A DNA stretch of 64,000 nt, taken from positions 155,800,875 to 155,864,874 of the forward strand of contig CP136062.1 in assembly GCA_032622095.1 (NCBI GenBank), given 5' to 3'. The notes beneath the pieces are model-generated. The model was given only the letters and a program-made list of their open reading frames with translations. It made no database searches and was not told the origin of the DNA. The position numbers and the translations under genes are program-made. This stretch comes from Siphonodentalium dalli (lineage: Eukaryota; Mollusca; Scaphopoda; Gadilida; Siphonodentaliidae). Numbering within the stretch: position 1 is the stretch's first letter; the number at the start of each line of letters is the position of its first letter. Positions 23,958 through 35,454 of this stretch are shown piece after piece.

Positions 23958-25925
23958 TTACACAAACATTTCTTGTAAAAAGTTGGCAAGTCTGATTTCA
24001 AAAGGTGATCCACACCGAGTGACCAGACATCTTACTAGCATAGCTGCGCTGAATGTGGGATCCCACATTTCATCAAAACCAAGAGACAGTGAAAATTATA
24101 ATGCATTCTGGAGGACTATTGCCTACATGTCTCTGATTGGTGTAGAAACCTACCAAATTATAAAAAAATACGTCTCTTGTGAGAGAGTTTCGACAGCCCG
24201 TGCACCATGCACGCCCGCATCGCCGAAGTGAATAAAGTCACATTAACGTAGTAGATAATTATACAAATTATCGCGGTATATTTGCTAAAACATATGGTAT
24301 ATAATACCAATCTCATAATGGAAAGTATCATTTGTTACGTCTTGATTATCTAACCGAGGAACGGCAAGAGTTGATGCTTGAAATTAACACATGCTTCCAA
24401 TAATAATTCATACTGGAATCGCAAAGGGAAATTACTGTTTAAAGTTAAATAGCCCTAAATAAAACAAGCAAATAAGATACAACTCGACATTCCGATTTGT
24501 TAGCACCAAATTGGGCACCACTATTTAGCAAATTCCCGCCACATTTATAGTTATATCCTTGATATAAGTACTTTAATGGTGTGGTTTATAGATACATGAG
24601 TGACGGATAGACGCCGTTGGTGTCAGGGCGGGAGGGGGGGGGGCACATAATGAAAACAACTATATTGTAGAATTCCACTAAACTTGTATGATATATTTAT
24701 AATGTATAATGTATTCAAACGTTTCAGGCGCGGGTCCAGTGGAATACATTATTTTTCTTTCTTTCGCTTTCCTTCAAGTTTATGGACATTCAATGTGAGT
24801 CATCCGAACTTGCCTTGAGGGCTGATTGAAATGCTACGCGGATGAGTCTTTATTCGTCTCCATGGTATACTATGGACTTCTGTCGTACATCTCCATCAAC
24901 CTTGTATAAAATGTTCTCAACGCCATGCTATAGGGATTATAATGGTTTAGTTTAACCATACGTCAGTCGATGTCATGGTTGGGGATCAAGGAAGGAACGT
25001 GATACAAACTTCTTTGTCATCGATTGCCACCAGACGAATACATAGTGGAATTTAGATTGTACATGGCATATAGGGTATGATTTAAAGTTAGCAAAGTGCA
25101 CCGTCGAAGTGAATGATGGACCCGAAGCTCTTTATAATGTGTTTTCACTGGGGCCCGAACCATTCAATTGTATAAAGGTTACACCCCCACTATTTCAGAA
25201 CCAAATAAGTCCAATATGAACATTTGTGGATATTTAAGTCAGACATGAACCTATTACGAGAGTGTTCTGGAAATGTATATGTATGTGTCTATATGATATA
25301 CTGCACTACATGGTGTACTTTAAAGTCACATGGCGGTATGCGCTCCGAAATACACCTTATAATATTCGCTGTAGATTTTTCCCGGTATCGAAATAGGTCG
25401 AGATATACTTCCATTTTACGGCAGTATAGTCCCAGACAGACGCATTGAACTCATACAAAATATAACTTTGAAGACGGTGTTTGGTGCTAAACAAACAACA
25501 GCCATGTCACGGCATGGCACATTAAAGATAATTCTGTGTTACGCTATTCCTGATATTGTAGAAATAAAGAGCGTTTGTTTCACTTCTGTGCGAAAAATTG
25601 AAAACAGCTTGAAGATGTCTGTAACCATGGCAATTATTTATCAGAGCATATATATGATGCCGGAATATAAATAGTTCGTGTATCTGTCAACCTATATTAT
25701 ACCTCCTACTAAATTAGGCAGACAAATATTTGGAAGCTCGAAAGAGCCATGTCCGTTTAACATACTAAACACATGGTGCGTTCTAAATCAGGAATCGAAG
25801 TCGGATAAACCATATTGTACGACCTTGCCTAAACCTACACACAAGGCTCGTCCTGATTGGTCAGTATCCTGTATTCCCATGCAGACGCGGACCGTCCTTT
25901 TGTAGTACAATTCTAGATATTTTTA

Positions 25926-25952
25926 ATTGTACCACAAACAATGTGGTACAAT
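25926..25952. repeat. 11-bp perfect hairpin
   Basis: ATTGTACCACA at 25926-25936 is the exact reverse complement of TGTGGTACAAT at 25942-25952, with a 5-base loop. It may be the end of a small inverted-repeat element; function unknown. Confidence 0.7.
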
Positions 25953-26301
25953 CAGTGAAATGCTGCCAACGCCTCGAAATTTCAGAAGTCAAACCATACG
26001 GCCATTGGCTAATGTCATGCTAAAGACTGAAGAAAGAGACATATAATGACTAACTACTGTATTATACTGATTTTTATTTAAGTTAGAACAAAAATAAGTC
26101 TTAAATGAATTTGTTTGCCACAAAAACAATGGAAAGGGGTTGTCGTTCAAAAGTGACGCTATGTTTCACTATCAAGTCTAAGAGAAGAATTGTTTGGTGG
26201 AAAATCTTACCACGCAGAGCTAGAAACTGGGCTATTATATAACAGTTTGAACATATGTCACTACAATTTCGACCAAACCATACAGTCGAATTACAAAAGA
26301 A

Positions 26302-26419
26302 ATAAATACACTGCGCATCGACGTCTATAGTAGAATTTGACCACATAAACTGATTGTACTACCCCGCTTCGCGTCGTCCTACAATCAGTTTCTTTGTGGC
26401 CGATGCGCAGTGTATTTAT
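26302..26419. repeat. Palindromic element with 19-bp perfect inverted ends
   Basis: ATAAATACACTGCGCATCG at 26302-26320 exactly matches the reverse complement at 26401-26419. A second inner pair, CCACATAAACTGATTGTA at 26341-26358 against 26380-26399, differs only by a two-base indel. Between them lies GC-rich CGCTTCGCGTCG. It is probably a small MITE-like insertion. Confidence 0.85.
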
Positions 26420-27460
26420 GTCTTAAATAGATAAGAGCAACATTTCTATAAAGTGTCGCACAATTAACTAAACTTATATAGTCATCTCCGTGATATGATG
26501 TATTCGTTTTAAAGTATAGTTTTCATAAGAGTCGCCGATAGATAAAGGAATCGCTATATGGCTAGTTAGGTGTTTCAAAGTGGGCAGATAGGCGCCGTTG
26601 GGTATGAGGAGCTAGAAAACAACAGCATTTATTATAGGCATCAACATGATACTAATCGTGCGGCTTGAAGATAAAGATTTTCTGAATTGGGGTGGAGTTG
26701 ATGCATTAAATTGATAAAGACGGAGTTACCGATATCAAAATGTTTGGTTAGTTTTTAAAGATCTACAGTCCGATTTAACACCAGATGACCGAATTATTTG
26801 AGATAATGACCAGCTTACCGGGACAATGAAAAAGGAAAACTGAATTCAATTATCATCTGTTCTATGGCACGAGCGTCGCGACAATTGACAAAGGCATATA
26901 CACCAGGTTTACGCGTATACAATATCATAATTAGAAATGCTGTGTATTATATTCCATGTTTGGGCAACGGAATCATAGCTTCTCTTTATCAGAGACACTC
27001 TTTAACAGAGATCGCTGGAATATTGCTCAGTCGACAGAAATTGAAGTCGACATCTGACCATCGAAACCTCCCGCTAATGGACCCAATCATCTTTATTTTG
27101 TGAATCAACGTTATTGCTGAGTACTCAGTTGTGATATAGTCTGTAAGATTACTGTGGTAATAATCTTCTATAACCGATGTCTATTACACGTTCATTTTGT
27201 GTTTACTTCTTGACACGGGTCGAATTAATGGTGTTAAACTAACGACAACAATGTGATTCAGGGTATATTATCCATGTATAAGATTGACGTTGTATTATGC
27301 CAATTTGTGGAAAACATTAACTACCTTGACCAAATATATTCCTATCAAATGTCCCCATAAAATGTTCACGTCACTTTAACCTGGACAACGCCGGGTCACC
27401 ATGCTAGTACTATATATAGCATGTAATAAAATGCGTAGGAGCTGGGAGGAACACACTACT

Positions 27461-27466
27461 CACGTG
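27461..27466. promoter_or_regulatory. E-box (CACGTG) upstream of RGK gene
   Basis: CACGTG inside TCACGTGAC, about 70 bases upstream of the TATA box. This is the sort of site bound by bHLH-type factors; use here is inferred only from position. Confidence 0.35.
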
Positions 27467-27531
27467 ACTATTTCTGGCAAGCAACGTTAGAATGGGATTA
27501 TTTATTATAATTAGATGAGGATTCAGCGTCC

Positions 27532-27540
27532 TATATAAAG
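27532..27540 (+). promoter_or_regulatory. TATA box of the RGK gene
   Basis: TATATAAAG lies 113 bases before the ATG. A start site would be expected about 30 bases downstream, near 27560-27570, giving a 5' UTR of roughly 80 bases with no upstream ATG. The position relative to a confident first coding exon supports it; transcription was not tested. Confidence 0.6.
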
Positions 27541-27644
27541 AGTCGTAGATAGGGACACCACTCATAACGCATTTGCAACTCATCAGTTAATAAACCATCG
27601 CTGCACATTTATATCGCAACTTCGATATCCTGTAATTTGTCAAA

Positions 27645-27969
27645 ATGTCTCGTCAAAATTATAAAATTAATGCTGAGGATCGTGACATGTACTCCTGTCG
27701 TTCTTTCAGCTTCACATCAAAAGGACTGATCAATAAGGGGGATTCGATGCAATCTCTGAGTGACGTAAGCCTAACATCAAGTAGTGGCGAATCGAGCGAG
27801 AGTTCTTCCCGTACTTCTAGCTGTTCTGACTTCTTTTACGCAGACGAATCGGTGCTAGGCCAAGAATGCTGCCGTGTAGCTGTCGTAGGTTCACATGGCG
27901 TTGGGAAGACGGCCCTGATACGACAATTTATGACGTCAGAATACGTTGGTGATGTCGACGATGTGGAAG
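27645..27969 (+). CDS. RGK-family small GTPase, exon 1 (N-terminus and P-loop)
   Basis: First coding exon of a Rad/Gem/Rem/Kir-type GTPase. Known family members bind GTP weakly, restrain voltage-gated calcium channels through the beta subunit and remodel the cytoskeleton. The ATG sits in CAAAATG with A at -3. Residues 35-60 are very serine-rich, a region where vertebrate relatives carry 14-3-3 sites. The G-domain starts CRVAVVGSHGVGKTALIRQF, with the P-loop GSHGVGKT at residues 82-89, followed by MTSEYVGDVDDVEG, close to the insect RGK pattern. Coding becomes intronic at GAAG|GTTGGT (donor at 27970), phase 1; an alternative donor four bases on is possible. It is followed by in-frame nonsense within a few codons. 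The switch-region exon that must come next was not located. Confidence 0.85.
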
Positions 27970-28995
27970 GTTGGTACCGTTAATTTATTTTATTGTTTAA
28001 AGATTCGAATGGGCACCTAATTAGTACCTAAGGTAATTTCCAGATAATATCAAATATAACCAGAACGCGCCACATGGCTTTTTGTCTCTGGAAGTTACAT
28101 AATTATAATACATAAGACATGACTTTGTTCAGGAAATTGAACGGCACCGATCTCCAGTACCGGGGCTGTATACAAATCATATATTCCTTTCTTCAAATCG
28201 TCCATTGATGAACTCGCGACTACAAAACAAGGTAAACTGTTCATGTTAGAAATTACACGTGAAAAACATATTTACGGATATCCTTTTTTAAGTATGTCCC
28301 TTGTAATTTGAGTTCATGTCCTCTGTTCCGTTTGTAATCAGCGAATACAAAATAATAACACCGGTCCGTATTATACAAACCGTTCTGATATATAGAAACC
28401 TCGATAAAATCGCCCCTAAATCGTCTATTATTCATATATTTGAGTTTTACGATGCGTAAACCAGACATAAGAATAAACGCGATGTGTTGCATCCCAAAGG
28501 GATAATTACACTCACTTCATTTGCTGTAGTATTTTCCCCATCGATATCCAAATATTAAATGCTTTTAAATAGGGTAATTATATCGGTATGGGAATGGACG
28601 TTGCATATTAAATTTCGCTATGCCAACGCAAGACGTCGCGGCAACGTCACTACAAAGTTCCCAATATTTAACAATAGTTCACATTTAATCTATGTGTGTA
28701 TATAAGTGTATTACGGGTTGATAGTTTTCACTAAAATAACTATAATTATTAATCGACGTATCATAACAAAATGACAGATTGAATGGCATTTATCGTGTCC
28801 GACCAAAAACTGTTCGCAATATACAGATATGGTAAATGGACCAATATCATAGCAATTAGCCAGGCTGCTTAACAAAAGGTAAACAAATGTACGACAGATT
28901 ATAAGACATCGCTATCGCGACGAGCACTGACCGAAATCGTTATTGTATGCTGTAACCCTTGCTACACTAAAGCATCATTGAATAGTTGTGATCCC

Positions 28996-29066
28996 AAATG
29001 AAATGTTCAGACAATAAGCTCAACAAACGACCTTTGTCTTTGTTGAACTTATTATCTGGACGGTTC
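28996..29066. repeat. Short inverted-repeat element (hairpin)
   Basis: AGACAATAAGCTCAACAAA is followed after a short loop by TTTGTTGAACTTATTATCT, an imperfect reverse complement. The flanking AATGAAATGTTCAGA also begins a hairpin at 43178-43240, so this is a small repeated element family. Confidence 0.6.
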
Positions 29067-29635
29067 CCTCAACAAATAGGGCTCCTTCTGCTATATTATG
29101 TATCTGTCGTCTGTTTTTATCACATAACATGCCTCCAAACAAATAATAGACTATTCCAACATACCGTCGTGCGTGCAAGTGAGTTAATTGTGGTCCTAAA
29201 TATTCACATAGGTTCATATTGAACTAATTTGATTATGACATAATCCCATAGAGAGCTTATACGGTTATTATATGTCGCGTCGATGAAAAAGTGACAAAAG
29301 AATTCCAATATGGGCTTATTTATTATTGAAAGAGTCCCATAATGGACTGTTTTAAAACCCGCTTATATGTCCACATAGAGCATATATTGAGCCTATTTCG
29401 CACACAAAAACAAGCCCGTTATAAGCTTATTTTCACGAGAACAGGCTGATTATTCATATGTACACTTTTCAACTGACTATGAAAATCCATTTAGTATAGC
29501 AAGAGTTAATGCCCCTCACCCAAAGTTAACTTAGTTAAGTATAAAATATTGGAAACGTTTACAACATAGCTGTGACATTGACAGATAATTTTCCCGAGAA
29601 TGCGAAGCCGGTATATTATTACGTCATGAATTATC

Positions 29636-30999
29636 AATATGAAAATGAATGTTAATAAAAACTTTGGCACTTTGCCTATCCCTAGAAATGTGATTACATG
29701 TACATGTATGTTGACACATTTCTTGATTAATGACACTTATGATAAATTCAAATAGTATCGTTATCTTCATTATGCACTGTTCTATTAAAATCTCGCGCAA
29801 TAAACTATTTAGGGAGTGGGTGTCCCGGGGGTGGCTAGGGAATTTTTATTTTTTCATTTTTTATCCAGTTGCAGAAATATTGAACAACACAGTGGAAATA
29901 CAATGTACATGTTTACATTAAGATTGAATAAAAGATCGAACTTGGTTTATGCTTAAGTGTGTGATTTGTTATTCAAATTTTCATACATTTGGTTACATGT
30001 ACATGTATATTACTTGGCATGAAATTGATGTCACTCACGTTTCGTGAGAATTTTACCCACAATACCACCATTACACCAGTACTTGTATTGTGATGATTAC
30101 ATGTACATCCTACGGTATTGTCTTGCACAAATTTTCCAAACAAACAAAATGTCAACAGAATTATTGCGCTCTGCATAGCGAAAATAGTCCATGCAGGGCG
30201 TGTCCACATCACGCGATGTTGTTTTCGCCCTTGCAAGTTGCAATGATATGCATCCATCCACAGTAGAAATAATTGTACTTGAGTCAGATTAACTAAACCG
30301 TTATGTACAAATTTTTTATGTTTACACTGAAATGCTAATTTGAAGAGAGTTAATAAGTGTAACGTACATGTATGTAAGACAAATCAGCAATGCATATACA
30401 TGTATATTCACATCTATAAATTAAATTTGAAATCAAGTTACTACATGTAGTACCATGTATCTTCGATAGGTTTGTGTAATGTCAGTCACGATAACAATCA
30501 TAACATATGCCAAATTCGGAACAATACAATATTTGAGTGCACACATACATGTACATGTAGCAGTAAGAACTAAGATTTTATAGTTACATGAAGATTTGTA
30601 GCTCACAACATACCGCTAACATTGAATCTGGAAAAAGTTCTTTGAATGTTATGTCAGTCACATGGAATTGCCCCAATGTTACTATTTACATGTACATATA
30701 CATATACAGTATATAGTGCCCTGCGAAGCTTCGAAGATTCGATTTGGTGTCGACATCGGCGGTCAGATTCGGAATCGATACCGAATCGGTTCTCCGATTC
30801 GTATATTTTCGAATCGGCCCATTAGTTTCAGTTTATGGGGACACACAACTAAACTGTTGATTTATAGAGGTCGACTCAATTGATTGGGCAATTGCCGCAA
30901 TGCACCGTGTTTTCACGTCTGGAGGTCTCGTCAGCGCTGCGTCAAGCTCTGCCAGCGAACCAATCACTCCTACCGGTATGCGTTCCGAAGTGTGAAGCA
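29636..30999. repeat. 1364-bp inverted repeat, left arm
   Basis: Its reverse complement lies at 31570-32933. Coordinates of matching points always sum to 62569 (start with end, end with start, and three internal open frames on opposite strands), so there is no net indel in 1364 bases. The arms looked essentially identical wherever I compared them. The arm contains several ACATGTACATGT tracts and a block of CGAATCGG/CCGATTCG words at 30730-30820. Its open frames of 63-94 codons resemble nothing I know. Confidence 0.93.
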
Positions 31000-31569
31000 G
31001 TAAGACAGTCTAGCCTGACTATGCCACCCCCTCGAATATACATTACAATATTTGTCAAATGTATTATGTATTAATTTATATATGTATATTGAAATAAAAT
31101 ATCCTATCCTATCCTATCCTATAATGCATTCAGTTTGACAGAGGTAACTCTATGTAATAATCATGTGCGTTTTATCCTTGAATTTAATAAAAGATGGCAT
31201 TACCTGGCTTGCTTGTCGGTCGGAATGTATTTATGCGATGGACCTTCAAAACATGCTATTATAGGTGGATCATGGATATAAACAGTGTGGGGTGATTAAA
31301 ATGTATTAATGTGCACCTAGTATAGTCATGACACAAAACACACCTAATTGGAAAGTTAACACAAACTATATAAAATTATATACTACATCTATATAGACCT
31401 TTGAGGTCATGACTTTTGACCTGTATATAGTGATTGTAGTCACTTATATATTGCAATATTGTACCCCAACATTTCAACAACAAAAAACAAGTAATCGCCT
31501 AACTAGTCTAGATAAAACTCTAAATTACATCACACGCAGTGTCAATCCACAAGTTGCGTCCCTTTGCTG
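31000..31569. repeat. Spacer between inverted arms, with (TATCC)n tail-like tract
   Basis: 570 bases separate the arms. A run of about six TATCC units at 31098-31125 follows GAAATAAAA, resembling the 3' tail of a LINE or SINE, so the spacer may hold a retroelement end. No gene is recognised. Confidence 0.6.
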
Positions 31570-32933
31570 TGCTTCACACTTCGGAACGCATACCGGTAGG
31601 AGTGATTGGTTCGCTGGCAGAGCTTGACGCAGCGCTGACGAGACCTCCAGACGTGAAAACACGGTGCATTGCGGCAATTGCCCAATCAATTGAGTCGACC
31701 TCTATAAATCAACAGTTTAGTTGTGTGTCCCCATAAACTGAAACTAATGGGCCGATTCGAAAATATACGAATCGGAGAACCGATTCGGTATCGATTCCGA
31801 ATCTGACCGCCGATGTCGACACCAAATCGAATCTTCGAAGCTTCGCAGGGCACTATATACTGTATATGTATATGTACATGTAAATAGTAACATTGGGGCA
31901 ATTCCATGTGACTGACATAACATTCAAAGAACTTTTTCCAGATTCAATGTTAGCGGTATGTTGTGAGCTACAAATCTTCATGTAACTATAAAATCTTAGT
32001 TCTTACTGCTACATGTACATGTATGTGTGCACTCAAATATTGTATTGTTCCGAATTTGGCATATGTTATGATTGTTATCGTGACTGACATTACACAAACC
32101 TATCGAAGATACATGGTACTACATGTAGTAACTTGATTTCAAATTTAATTTATAGATGTGAATATACATGTATATGCATTGCTGATTTGTCTTACATACA
32201 TGTACGTTACACTTATTAACTCTCTTCAAATTAGCATTTCAGTGTAAACATAAAAAATTTGTACATAACGGTTTAGTTAATCTGACTCAAGTACAATTAT
32301 TTCTACTGTGGATGGATGCATATCATTGCAACTTGCAAGGGCGAAAACAACATCGCGTGATGTGGACACGCCCTGCATGGACTATTTTCGCTATGCAGAG
32401 CGCAATAATTCTGTTGACATTTTGTTTGTTTGGAAAATTTGTGCAAGACAATACCGTAGGATGTACATGTAATCATCACAATACAAGTACTGGTGTAATG
32501 GTGGTATTGTGGGTAAAATTCTCACGAAACGTGAGTGACATCAATTTCATGCCAAGTAATATACATGTACATGTAACCAAATGTATGAAAATTTGAATAA
32601 CAAATCACACACTTAAGCATAAACCAAGTTCGATCTTTTATTCAATCTTAATGTAAACATGTACATTGTATTTCCACTGTGTTGTTCAATATTTCTGCAA
32701 CTGGATAAAAAATGAAAAAATAAAAATTCCCTAGCCACCCCCGGGACACCCACTCCCTAAATAGTTTATTGCGCGAGATTTTAATAGAACAGTGCATAAT
32801 GAAGATAACGATACTATTTGAATTTATCATAAGTGTCATTAATCAAGAAATGTGTCAACATACATGTACATGTAATCACATTTCTAGGGATAGGCAAAGT
32901 GCCAAAGTTTTTATTAACATTCATTTTCATATT
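31570..32933. repeat. 1364-bp inverted repeat, right arm
   Basis: Exact mirror of 29636-30999. Outer flanks (ATTATC on the left, ATATAG on the right) show no clear target-site duplication. A diverged relative of the outer 450 bases occurs at 35455-36480, interrupted by another element, so the arms belong to a dispersed repeat family. Confidence 0.93.
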
Positions 32934-33145
32934 ATATAGTCACATGATCTAGTCACATAATCACATTTGAGTATTCTACAGACTACATGGAACAACACAT
33001 TTCAGATTATTTGATATTATTTTTTATATTTGCTAGGTGATATATTGCTTTAACCAAATTGTTTATCAAAACATGTGGAAATACAACTGTTCATCCCAGT
33101 TTGAAGAATAATGCTAATAGCCTAATACCAAACATAACCATGATA

Positions 33146-33182
33146 TACATGCATGAAACCTTCTTGGGTTTCATGCATGTAT
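33146..33182. repeat. 16-bp perfect hairpin
   Basis: ATACATGCATGAAACC is followed after a 5-6 base loop by GGTTTCATGCATGTAT. Isolated inverted repeat in the intron; function unknown. Confidence 0.8.
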
Positions 33183-33237
33183 CAGGGACAAGGATGTGGC
33201 ATATCAGAAACAGGGACTTGGCTAGATGGTCTCCGTT

Positions 33238-33306
33238 GGGGGGGGGGGGGGGGGGGGGGGGGTATCCACCTTGGGGAAATTCCAACTGCACCCCCCCCCC
33301 CCCCCC
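33238..33306. repeat. Poly-G (25) facing poly-C (16)
   Basis: An uninterrupted run of 25 G at 33238-33262 is followed 28 bases later by 16 C at 33291-33306. The two could pair as a hairpin, or the G run could form quadruplex structure. Homopolymer lengths of this size are prone to sequencing error. Confidence 0.85.
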
Positions 33307-33351
33307 TTGAAATCTGAATCAGACCAAACACAAGTTTTCCATAATTTCATT

Positions 33352-33612
33352 TGCAGTAAATACCTCCCCTCAGAGTTCCATGAAAATCACCGCGGTATTC
33401 CAAAAAATTAATGTGGTGCCCGCTAAAAGACCGCGGTATTCAAAAAAATGAATGCGGTGCCCGCTAAAAGACTGCGGTATCATTATCGCCCAATACCGTA
33501 ACTCCACCGCCGTGACCATCTCGATACCGCTACCGTTTATTACCGGTATCACCGCGGTCATGACCGGGGTATCACCCCGTTTTTCTGGTCAATTACTTTG
33601 AGAATAGCGGTA
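33352..33612. mobile_element. Half copy of the CCGCGGT inverted-repeat element
   Basis: Rich in ACCGCGGTATT words. It is the reverse complement of the left part of the element at 35677-36340, from AGAGTTCCATGAAAATCACC through GACCGGGGTATCACCCCGTT to the terminal GAATAGCGGTA at 33602-33612. The other end is missing, so the copy is truncated. Confidence 0.8.
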
Positions 33613-34015
33613 GGTTGGAAAATTTCCAACTGATGGCAATTCCAATGACAATGTTAAGAAAACAATATTGTCATACATTTGGTTAAATTAACTAGCAGGT
33701 TTTGACTGGCGAAAGGGGAGGGACAGGGACCCGGACACAACCTTTCCAAGTGTTGGAAATTTCCAACCTATCACCCTCATAAGGTTGGAACATTTCCAAC
33801 TGATGACCATATCAGTCCAAAAAATTGGAAAATATGCAAATATTGGTCCAAAAACAATTACTTCCCCCCATTATATTGTTTGAAAATCAAACTACAAGAA
33901 AATTTTCAACATATTGTTGGTGTGAAATTTCCAACTAATGTTTTGGCAGGTATGAAATTTCCAACTGTTGAAAATTTTGACCAAAGTTGGGGGGTAAGAC
34001 ACCACCCCCTCCCCA
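33613..34015. repeat. TTTCCAAC-rich degenerate repeat
   Basis: Many copies of GGAAATTTCCAAC / TTTCCAACTGATG words, several self-complementary, plus AAGGTTGGAACATTTCCAACT. Related words occur in the three-unit tandem at 17750-17980. No coding potential. Confidence 0.6.
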
Positions 34016-35454
34016 CCCCCACCCCTGTCGTCACGTCTCTGCTCAGAAATCATAACTGAGGAAACATGTTATAGCGTGTAATGGCAGGCTGGTAGCCACT
34101 GCCTGAAGTAATAGGCTTCGTAATAATTGGGAATAACATATGGATGGATAGCCCAATCTCACTTCTTTTTTGCTCACGATATCAGTGACGATAAAATCTT
34201 TGTTTTGTGATTAACATTACAAGCTGATCCACATTGACTTGGAAAACAATTTGAAATTGTTCAAGCTGGCCCGGCTGGCCTTCAATTTATATGTTAAGAT
34301 TTTATGTTTTACGTTGTCAAAAGTCTATTTTATTCCATTATTTATTACCGGTATATCTTTATTTCCATGTCACATATGATCAAGTGTGCTTTCATATTAT
34401 TTCTTATTTTCAGCTGAGTTCTGCATAGTTATTCTTATTTTGTTGTATCAGTAGATGGAATCCTGATTAAATTTTATTTTTCCAATAGCGCAGTTTCTTG
34501 TTCTATCAAGTTGAATTTGGGTTATTGTTGGCATTGTGCCACTGATCCAACTTCTGATAACCTATATATACATGTATATAGTATAGCATTTCTAGTAACT
34601 ATACATTGTATATGACCTGTTTCTGTTCGAAACACATCAAAATAAGACTCAATACCAGAAATGGAAAATAAATTTGGTACATGAAAAAAAATGCTTTTCG
34701 GACCCGAGAGACACCCACCCACCCTATCATACCAACCTGGAATTTTTTTCGAACACCCCCCCCCCCCCACCCTAATTTGTTCACAACGTTAGCGGAAACA
34801 TACTATCTGATATCCTGATATCTACATGTACATTGTAGGTTACATAGAGAATAATCACTCGATTGAACTGGTTACGTGAAATAATTCATGAGAGGCAACA
34901 CAGTTGTTGAACATTATGGACCCACGTATGTGTGTTACTGGTCGTGTGTTACTGGTCGATAGTTTGACACTCCTGCGATCCGGTAAACTTTTGACACTTC
35001 GGGTATTTTACTGATTGTGCGATCATTACCCGTACTTATGGTAGAATCTGTTGTTTACACACTTTTTCTGCCACGGTTTGTACTGGGGCTAATATTTATT
35101 TATAATGGCCAACAACAAGTTAGAGGCAGGGATGTTGTACAAGCATGATGGTCTTGATTGAATCGTTCATGTCATCAGTTGAATCAAGTGATCTATTCTG
35201 TTTAGGCCAAAGAAAAAAATTGTATGTTTCCGGTAACGGCGCGAAAAAATTAGGGTAGGTACAGGGGGGTGAAAAAAATAATTTCGGCACGTATGCCGGG
35301 GTGGGTGGGTGGTCAAAGCCACCAACAAGCAATTTTTTCTGCAAGTAAAACAAAAATTTCCTGCTTGGTATTTAGTGTTTTGGCAATGAGTTGGGCTTCA
35401 AAACCACTTTGAATGCGAGAAATAATGTAATTCTAACTGGTAACCCCGGTAGGT

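Larger units (their letters stand above)
23958..27531. other. Intergenic region upstream of the RGK gene
   Basis: No gene is recognised. A fragment of the CR1/L2-like 3' end recurs at about 24770-24870 (shared CCTTCAAGTTT.TGGACATTC and GATTGAAATGCTAC words). There is a G-rich run at 24630-24645 and two palindromes annotated separately. Open frames of 68-82 codons at 23983-24231, 25224-25448, 25468-25674 and 26864-27103 show no domain I can name. Near the gene, TCACGTGAC at 27460-27468 contains an E-box, and TTCACGTCAC near 27366 resembles a cAMP-response half site. Confidence 0.4.

Noticed and set aside
26864-27103. 79-codon ORF upstream of the RGK gene, and the 82-codon ORF at 23983-24231
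   Set aside because: No recognisable domain, no splice or promoter context, and a length expected by chance in this much sequence.
29973-32596. Matching ORFs of 63, 73 and 94 codons in both inverted arms
   Set aside because: They are identical because the arms are identical, so conservation says nothing about coding; no domain is visible.
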